DNA of 64,000 nucleotides. Source: Cristatella mucedo (taxonomy: Eukaryota > Bryozoa > Phylactolaemata > Cristatellidae). The notes beneath the pieces are model-generated. The model saw nothing but the letters and a program-made list of their open reading frames with translations, did not search any database and was not told where the DNA came from. The stretch lies in contig WPIO01000003.1 in assembly GCA_009760855.2 (NCBI GenBank), positions 3,408,001-3,472,000 on the forward strand. Direction: 5' to 3'. The position numbers and the translations under genes were made by a program. Within the stretch, counting starts at the first letter, position 1, and the number at the start of each line of letters is the position of its first letter. Shown one piece after another: positions 25,265 through 36,415 of the stretch.

Positions 25265-25590
25265 TAATTATTATAGAAATTAAATACCACGAAGCAAAAC
25301 TAACTCTGTCTGATTACCAGATAAATCTAATTTCAAAATCGAAAGAGCCTATTTCTATCAGATTCAAACAGGAAAACCTATCGGGGACAATGATTATTTT
25401 TGTTATTAAAACACAATTAGCCAGAATTGAAAAATGAAAGTTTAAAAATGCTGGTATACAAATAAACTTGTGTGCGAAGCAGTTGAAAGCCAATGGAAAA
25501 CTTGGTTCTGGTATTGTTGATTACGTAACAATTAAGCGGTGGCAGAGAGTTTCATCTAAGATTACCACTAGGAGTAAAGGGTGAGTTTTT
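25265..25590 (+). pseudogene. Small conserved Polinton protein, 'LxxxQ' type
   Basis: Reads KLTLSDYQINLISKSKEP, LSGTMIIFVIKTQLARIEK, then a stop and INLCAKQLKANGKLGSG. The repeated 'L(S/T)xxQ...' spacing resembles a small protein commonly found beside virion genes in Polinton-like elements, of unknown role. It runs into the PLA2-like region and both may be parts of one precursor. Confidence 0.4.
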
Positions 25591-25965
25591 TCCAGAAGGA
25601 TCTTTTAATAATACAACAAAGTATTCTTAAGCAGGACCTGATACTAAATTTAGTGAAAGGAGGTCAGTGGGTTATCAAAGTGTTAATGATCTAGATCAAC
25701 GAGCTGTAATACATTAACATGATTACACAGAGTCTTGATCAATGCCCGAGCCCCAAAAAACTAAAATAAGAGCATCTCAGACTTAGCACTAGCAGAATCT
25801 GCAGCTCGTAATGCTCTCGATCCTAGACAGTTTGCCTACGTTAGAGAGGATGCAAAAACTGTTGCCACGATAATGGCGGCAAAAGCAAAATTAGGAACGG
25901 GATTTCATCGGGCGGAGCTATGGGTGGAGCTTTAAACGATTCATTTGCTACTTATTTCTTAAAAG
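25591..25965 (+). pseudogene. Phospholipase-A2-like virion protein (remnant)
   Basis: After EFFPEGSFNNTTKYS the frame gives AGPDTKFSERRSVGYQ and NDLDQRAV, then a His-Asp pair followed by Y (HDYTES), with stops between. This layout, a Gly-rich calcium loop then the HD catalytic pair, is that of the viral PLA2 domains of parvoviruses and adintovirus/Polinton-type elements, which help a virion breach membranes. The loop reads GPD rather than the expected GPG. A C-terminal stretch (AAKAKLGTGF) ends it. Two stops flank the catalytic His, so it is dead. Confidence 0.6.
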
Positions 25966-26175
25966 ATAAATTATCTAATCCTGCAAGCCTAAAAAGGATA
26001 CAGAATTAGTCTAAATCTTGTTGACCTAATGCTAGACACAGCACAAAAATGTATAAAAAATTTACCTAAGCAACCAAACTAATATTTTTTATATTATTCC
26101 TTTTTTTATTTAGAAGTTTGATGGATTGAAATCAGATATTTTAAGATCTTTATACACTGTAACTTGATTTATTTT

Positions 26176-26347
26176 TTATCTTATTTTTAATCTAGGTTCA
26201 GAGTTACAATACTCTTCAGTAACATAATTTCCATCTATAACACCTGTGATTCCAAAGTCATTTCCTAGTTTCTGAATGATTTCACTTGGAATAGTAAATT
26301 TTATTTGCTTATTCTTTTGATCAAAGAAAAGATTTGGTTTTTCTGAA
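26176..26347 (-). pseudogene. Polinton B hypothetical protein beside the protease
   Basis: The minus-strand frame reads SEKPNLFFDQKNKQ, IKFTIPSEIIQKLG and GVIDGNYVTEEYCN, then stops. It is separated from the protease frame by a LINE tail fragment. It may be the continuation of the non-protease C-terminal part of that frame, since both contain an 'I(S/T)IP' segment. Function unknown. Confidence 0.35.
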
Positions 26348-26421
26348 ATAATAATAATATAATAATAATGCACTTGATTAAGCGCCCTCAGAGAACTCAA
26401 TCTCTTTCTAGGCGCTCAAAT
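26348..26421 (-). mobile_element. LINE A 3'-tail fragment
   Basis: About 75 bp: a (TAA)n-type tail, then 'gcacttgattaagcgccctcagagaactcaatctctttctaggcgct', which is the LINE A terminus on the minus strand. Nothing upstream of the terminus is present. A heavily truncated LINE or a SINE using the same 3' end are both possible. Confidence 0.6.
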
Positions 26422-26441
26422 TTTACTGCAATAGTAGATCT

Positions 26442-27065
26442 TTATGACAGATCATACCCATGAAAATCTAGTTGTTCACTAGAAAGACTAACTATACTTT
26501 GTAGGAATGGAATCATATCTTGTGGTATAGAAATCCGTGTATTTAGATAAGGTTTCGAGTCTTTAGTCAAACTTTCTTCAACGTTAATGTGAGTGGGTTT
26601 TCCCTTAAGGATACAAACTTCAGCATCTTTGAGGACAGCAAATTTCTTTTCTTGAATTTCCATTTCTATATAGTACAAAACATTGTGTTTAATTTTAAAA
26701 ATAATTACAGGAGCAATTGCTGTTCCAAAATCAGTACTGCCCATTAATTTCAAGAAAATTAGACATCTCAATCCGCAGTCTGTTTGGTTGTGTTCTTGTA
26801 AGCGATAAGTTTGGAAACTTGGTATAACTCTTATATAAGTAATTACTTCTGTTAAAGGTGGTGCTCCAGATGAATCAAAGTAAAAACATGTATCCCCTGT
26901 TTTCATAAGTGCTACCCAATAAAAAATTGTTAAGTCGGACTTACCTGTATTCCAAATAAGCGATTCATTTTCTTTTGGCTTACCTAATTCGTCTCTAGCA
27001 AATATACCACGAAAGTTTTTTATTTTTAAGTCTTCTACATATTCTAGTATTTCTATGTCTGTCAA
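26442..27065 (-). CDS. Adenain-type cysteine protease of Polinton B, His position altered
   Basis: An open frame of 207 codons. The first 105 residues have the layout of adenovirus/Polinton maturation proteases: the 'xWVAL' strand at about residue 48-53, YFDSSGAPP with the acidic residue at 64, an acid/amide residue near 90-94, and QTDCGLRC with the nucleophile Cys 97. The catalytic His that normally precedes WVA is Tyr 49 (TAT), one transition away from a His codon, so the triad is broken. The last 100 residues have no match that I know and may be a fused second gene. Family role: cleavage of capsid precursors during assembly. The open frame is notable among so many broken neighbours. Confidence 0.7.
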   Translation of the reverse strand: MTDIEILEYVEDLKIKNFRGIFARDELGKPKENESLIWNTGKSDLTIFYWVALMKTGDTCFYFDSSGAPPLTEVITYIRVIPSFQTYRLQEHNQTDCGLRCLIFLKLMGSTDFGTAIAPVIIFKIKHNVLYYIEMEIQEKKFAVLKDAEVCILKGKPTHINVEESLTKDSKPYLNTRISIPQDMIPFLQSIVSLSSEQLDFHGYDLS

Positions 27066-27074
27066 TGGTGAACT

Positions 27075-27400
27075 TTTAATTTTTTTTACTATTTATAGCC
27101 TTCCTTCGTTCAGTACGTAGTCCTTCCTTGCTAGACATTCCAGTGCCTTTGGCTGACTCTCCGGTAGTCCCTAGTTTACGACCGAGTGTTAAAACACCTG
27201 CGCCTCTTGATCTTCCATAAAACTCAAGAACCTTCTACGGCTTTCCCTTCTGTGTTAGTATTTCTCAGTTTAACAAGCTTTGACTTTTTATGTTCACATA
27301 CAGCACGGATTGCTTTTATTATTCCTCTGAGATCCTTTGCACTTTGTACTTCTGTGTATTCAGTGTGAAGATTGTCTGTAGGCTTTATACACTTCAAAAA
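27075..27400 (-). pseudogene. Basic Gly-rich small protein upstream of the protease
   Basis: The minus strand reads TEVQSAKDLRGIIKAIRAV, then after a frame change FYGRSRGAGVLTLGRKLG and SSKEGLRTERRKAINS. It is short and basic with Gly/Arg/Lys, as expected of a nucleic-acid-binding core protein, but the family is not recognised. It lies immediately upstream of the protease on the same strand. Confidence 0.4.
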
Positions 27401-27469
27401 AATAAATATTAGATTCCAGTTCTATAATATAAAAAGCTTTTTAGTGCAGGAAATGAGCTTTAAAGTCCA

Positions 27470-30400
27470 CGCTTTTAGTTTTTGACAAGACACTAACACA
27501 GGACATAAAGAGCCTTTACCTAATGTACGTATTAGAGCACTATTGCTTGGATCTGGTGGATCAGAAAAGTCTCACGTAGTCATGAACTGGATCTTCTATC
27601 AAATGGTTAACTACGAGACTTGTACAATTATTGTTTCAAGCCTAGACCAGATCTCTAGAGCGGGGATTTCTCCCCCACGGTAGAGAGCGGCCTCGGGTGA
27701 CTCCTAGCGCGATGTGGACCTTTACCTAATTTCTCCGAGACACCTTCCGGTATTCCGCTGCCATCTTCGCTGTGACTATTTACGAGCTGTCCTCTAATGT
27801 GCTACACAAAACAGGACCTGCTTAGCATAAGGTGCGATGACGCCATTAGTCGATACCTACCGGTGGGCCTTCTTCGACGGGTCAGTGAGAGTCTTCCTGC
27901 GTCCTGTGTTCGCCCTATCAGCAACTCGGATATCAAACCTACGGAAGTTTAAAGCGCCGAATCGTACTCGTTGTGGTAGTAGCTCACCTGCCGTGGCCCG
28001 GCACGTTTTGAAACGTCGTCCGACGGTCATTACCAAGGTCCAATTCAAATTCGAAGGGCCAGCGCCCGCCGGGCCGGCTACACGCCGACGTGAATACAAG
28101 CCACTTTATCGCCGTCGCCCAGTTGTTGGACAGCCTCTTAAATACCACCTACTAAATGTCAGCTCGATAAAAACCAAGGAGTTACTTATTCGCGATCAGG
28201 TGGTCCAGGAGAAGCCAGATGCATTTCTGCCTACCGAAACTTGGATGACACCTTGTTCTAGTAGCTGTATATCTGAGACCACCCCACTCGGGTTCTCATT
28301 CTATCAGTCCATGCGTTCTGACAAGGTTGTTGGCTGGGTTGCAATTGTTGTTCGCGAATCTTTTGGCTGTAAGACGTGCAGTTTTTCGCATGGGCCATCG
28401 TTTGAATCAGTTGCAATCAGGTCTTCATCATAGACCATACCTCTCACTGTTGTGATATACCGACCTCCTTCTGGCTGTCTAAACTTATTTATAGAGGAGT
28501 TTTCAGAGTTCCTTGCTAAAATATTTGTGTGTGACAGACCGTTACTGATTACTGGAGACTTCAATATTCACGTTGACAACCTTAGCAACAGCCAGGTCCT
28601 CTCATGTATAGACTGTCTGGAGAATTTTGGTTTGGTCCAACACGTTAATCATACCAACCACGTCGGTGGCCATTTTCTAGATCTCGTGATCACCAAGGAT
28701 GTCCTCCCCACTGACCTTGGGGTGTGCACACTGACCCGCTCAGATCAGTGTCCGGTCTAGTTTACTGATCCTGCTCCCTTGTACGTACAGGGTAATATCG
28801 AACTTGTCAAGCGACGTAACTTACAAAGCATTGACATTGACAAATTTTTTAATCTGTTTTTGGTGCAGGTCTTCTTGATCTGCATTCAGGCTCGACCGGC
28901 AGCCTCGAATACCTTCACTGATGCAGTGAACACGACACTCAGGAGTCGACGCTCTTGACAAGCATGCTCCCGTTCATTCTATCCGTGTTCAAAGTGTACA
29001 GAGTCGTGGAGGCTCCCTTCAATTTACAAAAAGACTCCTAAAGATGTGCCGGGTTAAGCGAAGGCTTGAACGTCATTATCGGGGTCTGATGCAGATCTAG
29101 TCAATTTCAAAGACTTCCTTCGAGTTTACGCCTGGAAGCTTAAAGAAGCCATGGCTTCTTTTTTCACTCGAAAGCTAAATTCCTGCGAATCGGACCTTAA
29201 ACCGATTTATAAGAAAGCAAACCATTTACTGGCCAATGCTGAGAGGTCTGACTCCCAGATATTAAAAGATATTAAAGGCTCAGCTGAATAGTTTTCAGCC
29301 TTCTTTACTGAAAAAATTGTGCACATTCGTGCCTCCATAAAGCCCCTCGGACTAAAGTAATTGCGGAATCACAACCTGTAACCTTCCTTAAAAGGTTTTC
29401 CGAGGTTTCTGCATGCCATGTAGCTACCTTAATAAGGTCTAGCTAAAAGAGCTCGTCTCCTGAAGACCCTATACTATCATCTCTGTGGTCTTCACTGGCA
29501 GATCAACTTAGCCCTGCCATAACCAAGAATTTTTGTAATGCTTCTTTGGAAAAAGGAGTTGTCTCCAAGTCGTTCAAATCAGCAATCGTTAGGCCCATAC
29601 CTAAAAAGCCTGGATTAGATACAGAGGTCCTTGCAAACTATCGCACAGTTTTATTTCTTCCTTTCTTGTCAAAGATTCTTGAAAAAATTGTCGCTAAGCA
29701 GCTGGTTGAACATATTGAAAAGAATGAAATGTCAGAAACCTTTCAATCAGGGTTCAAGAGGCAGCACTCCACTGAAACAGCTCTCCTCCGTGTTAACAAT
29801 GACATTATACTTGGCAACGATGACGGGAATCTCACTACCCTAGCTCTGCTAAGTCTATCAGCTGCCTTTGACACCATTGATCACGATGTTCTACTTGAAC
29901 GATTGAGAACAAGGATCGATCTGGCAGATGAGGTAGTGGCGTAGTTTAAGTTCGTACTTGTCTGATCGTGTTCAATCCGTGTCGTGTGGGGGCTCAGGTC
30001 TCACACATGAGACTGGTCACCTGTGGAGTCCCTCAAGGGTCTTTACTCTGTCCCTTGCTGTTTTTCATTTATACTCAACCTCTGAAAAAATTGTATTGAG
30101 GCCCGTGGAATAGGATATCACTTGTATGCTGACCATACTCAGCTGTATTTGTCATTTAAACCGTCGGAGTCTGCTGCAGGAACTGAGAAATTGAATTCTT
30201 CCCTTGCCGATATTCGATCCTGGATGTCGGAAAACTTCTTGTAACTAAATTACGGTAAAACCGAACTGCTGCTCATAGGATACCGTAAGCGTGTGGCTGG
30301 ATTAAAAGGCTTTGCTCTTCAAATAGGTGATGCTGTTGTGCGACCATCACCACGTGCTCAAAATCTAGTCGTCGTTTTTGACAGCTGCCTCAATTTTAAA

Positions 30401-31680
30401 AGCTTCATTCAGAAGACTGCTTCTACAGCTAGCCATCACGTGCAATCCCGATCCAAGATTAGCTGTCTTCCACAGCATGCAAAAATTTTAACTACCTCCT
30501 TAGTTCTGTCTGGGCTTGCTTTTTGTAATTCCCTTTTGGCTGGGCTACCAGAGAAAGCAACTAGGCCAGTGCAGCTGACTATGAATATGGCTGCAAGGTT
30601 AGTCTTCAAGTCCCAGATGTTTGAGCACGTGTCTCCATTGCTAAAAGAGATAGGATGGATGCCGGTTGACCAACGGATTCAGAGCAAGGTTCTTACGCTG
30701 ACCCACAAGGCCCGCCACGGCTTGGCTCCTTCGCACCTAGCTGAATTACTGCTCCAGTTTCAGCCTCTTTGAGCCCTCAGGTCCTGTCTGGACAATAAAT
30801 TAGCTGTTCCATTCCTCCGCTTAAAGACCTTGGCGACAGAAGCTTTAGCTCTTTAGGTCCTAGACTGTGGACCTCGCTTCCACAGTTCTTACGCAACGAC
30901 GAATACTCTCCTGCTGCTGACTATGGCTTATCCTTTCCAGTGGTCCTGAGCTGCTACTTCCATGCTACTCACTACTTCAACTGCTCTCCTGACTCTGCTA
31001 TGCTTCCCACTTTCTCTTTGTTGCGTGAGACTAAGCCTGTTGGCTACCGAATGCGTACCGAAAGCCGCTTAGGCTGTGAGTGCACTATACTAAACTTTCC
31101 TGTGCAACACCCACATAGTCTTTATTGTTTTGTGGAGTTACAGACGGAGATACATATACATACATAGTATTTATGGCTTTGTGGAGTTACAGATGGAGAT
31201 ACATATACATACCGAGGTCTTAGATCAGTGACTGTTAGCACTGCGAAGGGTGCTTAAGTTTGGATCAAAGATGTTGATGAAATGCCAGAAGTAGACTCTT
31301 TCAAAAATTTTAAAAATGTTGTTGTGCTTGATGACTTGATGACAGACGACCAAACAAGAATCTTAGATTACTTCACACGAGGACGACATAAAATATCAAA
31401 TATATTTTAGCTTCCCCAGGGATTTACTAATTCCTGGACGCGAAATCAGGAATGATATAAATATGATAATATTTGTTAAGCAAAATGCAACAGACACAGA
31501 GTACATTCGTGAAGCATACACTGGAGACAAAGATCGAAAACAATTTAGAGATTAGGTTATTACACAATACTCATGCACACGGAATCATTATGAGTATTGT
31601 GTAATAGATTTAACCAAAACTGAACGAGAAGGACGTTTTCGATCTGTCGACTCTGCTGTAAGCAATTAATTTATTTATTA
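27470..31680 (+). pseudogene. Packaging ATPase of Polinton B, split by LINE B
   Basis: The N-terminal part (27,470-27,650) has a Walker-A region reading LLLGSGGSEKSHVV, where the usual Gly before Lys-Ser is Glu. The C-terminal part resumes at 31,230 with the Walker-B-like VVVLDDLMTDDQTRILDYF (near 31,320) and an Arg-rich segment RGRHK, then (after a frameshift) FPRDLLIPGREIRND and the end near VIDLTKTEREGRF. This is the FtsK/HerA-type genome-packaging ATPase shared by Polintons, adintoviruses and virophages. LINE B (27,651-31,220) sits exactly between the Walker motifs, flanked by a TAGAYCAG duplication. Two or more further frame breaks. Confidence 0.8.
27651..31220 (+). mobile_element. LINE B (CR1/L2-type), near full length
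   Basis: A second non-LTR retrotransposon family, about 3.6 kb. GC-rich leader (27,651-28,130), endonuclease domain (28,140-28,760; YRPPSG, GDFNIH near 28,557), reverse transcriptase (29,540-30,240; QHSTETALLRV, AAFDTIDHDVLL with the motif-A Asp; the second box reads YADHTQLY, so YADD has lost an Asp), and a C-terminal region (30,293-30,772). The 3' end carries a duplicated 'tggagttacaga.ggagatacatatacat' tail. Many stops. The target duplication is TAGACCAG (27,643-27,650) / TAGATCAG (31,221-31,228). Confidence 0.85.
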
Positions 31681-31719
31681 AATAATTAATATATATATAG
31701 GAACATTTTGAACGGTAAA

Positions 31720-32561
31720 ATGTATTCAAGCAATAAAGGCTATAGAGAAGTGTTCAAAAAGCACTTGACTATGGGGAAATAATACAGAACTTACAAGACC
31801 TAAAGAGTCAACAGTACTATAGAACGACCAAGAAATACAGAGATTTCAAGCAGAAATTGCAGCAAGAGATAAGGCTGAAGCGCATCTTAATCAGCCTGCC
31901 ATAGAAAGAGCAACTGACAGCTCATGAAATGTTGTTATTGAAAAGCTCAAGAGAATTAGACCGAGACTTGCTTTGCAAATGGAAAAAACTAAGTCAATAG
32001 ACCAAAACAGGGATTATATCAAGAAGGCTATGGAATATAAAGCGGCACCAGATATTTCGTCTACTCTTGAAAAAGCTTATCAAGCAGTTGAACCAGGAGA
32101 TGCTAAAAAAGCAATTACAATCGTGAATTAAGCTGAGACACATTCGCCAAAACCCAGAAGCACGAGATGCTATTGAACCCGTTTAGGCTGCTTTATCTGA
32201 TAAATTTCAAATCAATCTAGGTACAGGAACGCCAAAAAATCAGAAGAAAAAATTAGATCAAGATAATTTATTAGAAATTCCAAAAAGTCCTCATCAAGGA
32301 TATGTGCCTTTAGGAGCGGAAAGATTAGTTAGAGAAATAACTAAAACTAATAAGGATTATAAAATGAATTCATTATATTTTAAACTAGCTAATGGAATTG
32401 AAGAGGCTCATCCTAAAGAACTTTGGGGTGATACAACTAAAGCCATTTATGATTATGCAAATGGCTATTTCATGGATATTAAATATGAACGAACAATTGA
32501 AATACCAAAACGCTATTGGGAATCACCTTTTAAAAAAGATAGAATTAATAGAAATAATTAA
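31720..32561 (+). pseudogene. Polinton B virion-region hypothetical protein 1
   Basis: Several frames from a KMYSSNKGYREVFKKHL start run through a charged helical region (EIRLKRIL, RELDRDLL) to an open C-terminal frame from about 32,200 (VPLGAERLVREI, MNSLYFKLANGIEEA, KRYWESPF) ending at 32,561. Its position between the ATPase and the penton-like genes suggests a structural or assembly role. Not recognised. Confidence 0.45.
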
Positions 32562-32960
32562 TGAAAAAAGTACAGGCAATTTACAAAAAAAAAGTAAAGG
32601 CCTTAATAGACAAGATTTATGAAAGCAGTCCTTATCCAATGTTAGAAACATTCATAAAGAAATAAAAAGCAAAGAAGTACTAACAGTAGAAAAACAGATA
32701 AAGTTTATAATTATGTTTTTAAGCTATTAGAAAGAAGAGTTAATGGTATTCAAGCAAGTGTGGAAGTAATTCCTTTGATTGTAAAGAATGAGTCTGAAAT
32801 ATTTGATAAACCAGAACTGTGGATTCGTGAACTTGCTCCAGGAAACACGGGAGTACTAAATTCGATTAATTCTGCAGTAGATTACCTTGGAAAATCTATG
32901 AGTATTCCAAAAATATATATTGCTAGAATAAATAAACCTGTATACGACATTAGTAAATAA
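32562..32960 (+). pseudogene. Polinton B virion-region hypothetical protein 2
   Basis: Starts MKKVQAIYKKKVKALIDKIY at 32,562, frameshifts near 32,660, then an open frame (NGIQASVEVIPLIVKN, WIRELAPGNTGVLNS, KIYIARINKPVYDIS) to 32,960, three bases before the next gene. The tight spacing implies one transcription unit with the penton-like gene. Function unknown. Confidence 0.45.
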
Positions 32961-32962
32961 AA

Positions 32963-33815
32963 ATGTCAGAACTCTTAAAACTTTCTCAACAGATGTTGAA
33001 GAATATTGAAGCGATTAAAAATGCTAGTACATCGAAATCAGAAGGATATGTTTTAAACATTTCAGGGGCCACTAATTCTATTAAAGTGCATATAGATGAA
33101 CCAGTTATGCTTAGGAATAAGAAATTCAAGATATGTTTAAAAAAGTGTGTAAGAACTAATTCTATTAAGAATGTAACTAGTTCTAGTAATACTATGAACA
33201 TAGATTAACAGGTGGTTTTGAGCAAACGATAACAATTTGACTGGAAATTTTTTTATCTGTTTCAGATGACATAGGAATCGCAGATATCATAAGTAATTAT
33301 GTTACTAGATCTGGAGCTACTACTGATCATTTTGAACTAGGAATTGATACTGCTACTTCAAATTATTGAATAAAGATGCCTACTGGTTGGAAATTTCTTG
33401 TTAGTAAGTCAAGTATATCAGGATTGCTAGGACTCACTGTTTCTACTTATACAACTGATCCTAATTTTGTAACAACTTCTCCTGATATTAAAAACGAAGT
33501 AAATTGTACTCCAAGTGTTAAATTTGTTTCAGAAAATGAAGTGTTTGCTTCAGATCTAAACTTAATTGTTGGTGTTTATGGCTTAGGATCTAAGGTTTTC
33601 TTCAGATCTAAATTTAATTTTGTAAATTGTAACTTGGTTGCTAGTGGATCTAGTTACATAAATGGTGATGAATCGCAGAGTTTTCCCTACAATTTCTATC
33701 CTTGGGAACAAATGGTTTACGAGCCGAATACTATTGAGTACCATGATATTTCAGCTGACTCAGTTTCTGATATATTAGTTTCTGTTACAAATAAAAACTT
33801 AAGTTTTACACTTTG
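32963..33815 (+). pseudogene. Penton-like (single jelly-roll) capsid protein 1
   Basis: An open N-terminal part (32,963-33,208; YVLNISGATNSIKVHIDEP), a short broken stretch, then a long open part (33,376-33,815; PTGWKFLVSKSSISGLLGL, FVNCNLVASGSSYING, NFYPWEQMVYEPN). The 'IP/MPxGW...S..SGLLGLT' and 'VNCNLV...FYP' features are those of Polinton/adintovirus penton-base-like minor capsid proteins, which form the capsid vertices. Stops at 33,206-33,240 and 33,367. Alternative: another jelly-roll minor capsid protein. Confidence 0.6.
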
Positions 33816-33849
33816 ATTCCTAACAGATAGCAGTTTTTATAGAAACAGT

Positions 33850-34708
33850 TGAATTATCATATCAGAATGTCTATCCGATTAACAGGAACAAATAGTTCTG
33901 AAGCAAAGACATTAGTCTCTCTTATTCGTCTTGGATCGAACTCAGGTTATAATAAAGTTGGTTTGCGGAGAGTAGAATCTGTTTACACAAATAGAATTAT
34001 TTATAATGTTGCTTTGGGAGTTAATGATTGTCTCTACTATAAAAAAAAATAGTATTAATGCACCTTCGCCGCAATAATTACAATTGAACAAGTTTATCAT
34101 GACAACAATAAAATTTTAAACGCTATTAACTACGCATTGAGAGAATTAAGTAATTTTTACTATGCTTCTATTAGAAATAGTAGCGGAATAAAATTTTATG
34201 TTGATACGGATGATAAAATATTAATGTAACTAGTTGGTGATTATGTTGCTCTACTTTGAAAAAACGCATCTGGTGTTTCAAATTCAATTGGTGATACTTT
34301 AGGATTTAATTCCAATCAGCAGGGGGATCTTCTTACCCAGAAATTGTAGGCGGAACTCCTTATGAAGCTATAGAAAAAGCTTTGTATTTCTCAGGTATTT
34401 ATGTGGCTTGGAATAAAATTTTGTTGCCAGATAATTCGGATGTAAAATTAATTAGTGTTAACTGCGACTTAGTATATCCAAATATGAATTATGTAGAATT
34501 TAAAACAAGATTTATAGAACCATGTCTATCATTAAAAATTATAGATATTGATGATATAACACCAGGCAAGAAAATAGATCATCTTCTTAGTATACTATTC
34601 GTGACAACACGTGGTGATGTAGAAGGAATAAGCAGTTTTAGATTCTATCTTACACACCAAAACTGGAATCCAGTTAATATTGTTTCTGATTTTACGGTTA
34701 CCATATAA
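33850..34708 (+). pseudogene. Penton-like protein 2 (possible duplicate)
   Basis: It follows penton-like protein 1 directly. Frames: 33,849-34,052 (RLTGTNSSEAKTLVSLIRLG), 34,055-34,300 (ALRELSNFYYASIRNSSGI, FYVDTDDKIL, NASGVSNSIGDTLGFN), and 34,382-34,708 (VNCDLVYPNMNYVEFK, IKIDHLLSILFVTTRGD region). The VNCDLV segment and the layout around it parallel VNCNLV in the previous gene, so this may be a diverged tandem duplicate. Three or more breaks. Confidence 0.45.
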
Positions 34709-34724
34709 ATTTCAACATAGTACA

Positions 34725-35275
34725 GAGAATGGGAAGTTATGCTAGAATCGGTCATTGAAAAATAAGAGGTGGAAAATATCATGGCTCTGATGTTCTTGAT
34801 AAAGTAATTGATAGAATTGGGAAAGCCGCTCCTGTTTTAACTGTATTGACCGGTCTTAGTATGAATGTTGCCAATAAAGGAATTGAAATGCACTAAGCAA
34901 GAAAACTTATTGAACTACAAACTAGGAAAGAAAATTTTGACTAAGATTACGCACAGAAGCGACGTGAACTGGATGATAAACTTGAAGAACAAAGACAAAA
35001 AAAGAGCAAGAATGTGAACTAGAGACACGTTAAAAAGAAGAAGATTATGACTGTAAAATTAAGGAGATAGACATTGAAATAAAACGAGCGATTTTAACAA
35101 AACTAAAGCCTGAGAATTAAAAGAAATCTAAATCCAAAATAAAGAGAATCTGAAACAGAAGATTACTCAGAGACTCTGAAAAAATGACCCAAAAGCTTAT
35201 AAAGAAATCAAACAAGCTATAAAAAAAATCTATTTTACTTGAGCGATCTAAACCTGATGGTTATGGAGGATAAAT
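34725..35275 (+). pseudogene. Coiled-coil virion-region protein (remnant)
   Basis: Begins with a Gly/Arg patch (KIRGGKYHGSDVLDKVIDR), then a hydrophobic helix (APVLTVLTGLSMNVANKG) and a long charged helical region rich in K/E/Q (RKLIELQTRKENF, RRELDDKLEEQRQKKSK, KIKEIDIEIKRAIL), with stops. It lies between the penton-like and major capsid genes, where Polintons often place a minor virion protein. Not assigned to a family. Confidence 0.4.
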
Positions 35276-35279
35276 GAAA

Positions 35280-36185
35280 AAAATTGGAGCTGGATTATAT
35301 ATTCAGAGTAAGAGATAAATTTTCACTTTTTTATATAGAGAAAAAATTGCTATTGCTCCGATTGAGACTATCCTTGAATTAAGTGATCCACGTTTACTTA
35401 GATTTCCAATTAGAATTTACCAGTATCTTGAGTTATACCAAACTAGTAGAAATGACCTTGATACTATTTCAAATAAGTTAGTAACCTTTACTGTACAGTG
35501 CGAACAAGTGTGTGCTATGTATTGTCTGATTCTTATCTGCTACTTGATGGACAAATCCAAGTTCAGACTTCTATTAATGGAGCTTATGCTGCACCTGCTA
35601 GAAATCTCGGAATAGGACAAGTAAACAATACAGGGGCTTGGATGTTTAGCTCAATGAAAGTTAGACTTGGGGCAGAAGAACTTTTAAGTCTTTTATTATC
35701 ACAGGGACCGAGAACAGTTTCGACACTAGTGGGTTTATTAACTTATCCAAATGACTACAATAGAATAAAAGGTCCTGCTACTTGATGGAAAAAGGATGAG
35801 GCGGCTTCAGTAAATGATATGCTTTGAGGACTTACGAATTATGTAAGTCCTACTGCATCTGGAGATACGATGAATGGAGTAAATATTCTAAATACTAGAT
35901 TTACTTATCCAAGAGGGCTTACCAATACTTTAGTTAGTGGCAATGGAACATTTATTATCTCACTACTACTTTCAAGATTATCTGGATTCTGCGCAGATAG
36001 GAATAAAATTCTTTATAATATTCCTTTTACACTTGAAATGGCTCGAGTTGGTGGATTTAATTATGATGCTATAATGGCTGGGTCGCCTGGGGCGGCCAAT
36101 GAAATGACGACACGAGGGGTGGCAGAAGTGGCAGCAGATGTCACGTGGAATGCTTTCAAAATTAATATGTCGAAGATGAGACTCA
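35280..36185 (+). pseudogene. Major capsid protein (double jelly-roll) of Polinton B, 3'-incomplete
   Basis: Frames read LRFPIRIYQYLELYQ, then (after a frameshift near 35,490) SDSYLLLDGQIQVQ, GAWMFSSMKVRLGAEELL, a stop near 35,785, and a long open frame from 35,870 with FIISLLLSRLSGFCADRN, ILYNIPFTLEMAR and the DAIM segment. The 'xxLSRLSGFCxDxxKILY' core followed by a TLE-type strand is characteristic of the hexon-like capsid protein of Polintons and adintoviruses. The reading stops at the LINE insertion after NMSKMRL. Beyond the LINE the next sequence looks like the nuclease gene, so the C-terminal third appears to be missing. Confidence 0.7.
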
Positions 36186-36415
36186 TTATAATAATAATAA
36201 TGCACTTGATAAAGCGCCCTCAGAGAACTCAATCTCTCTCTAGGCGCTTTACATTTGCTGCAAAGGGAAATGCAATTTAATGGTGAGTAAAATCATGCTT
36301 GATAAACAAACAAAATGAATAACGTGGTTAGGGGTGACATGCACAGGGTCAGCATGCAAATGTGGTTAGTGGCAGCATGCACAGTGTCAGCACGCATAAG
36401 CACATCAAGGACGAA

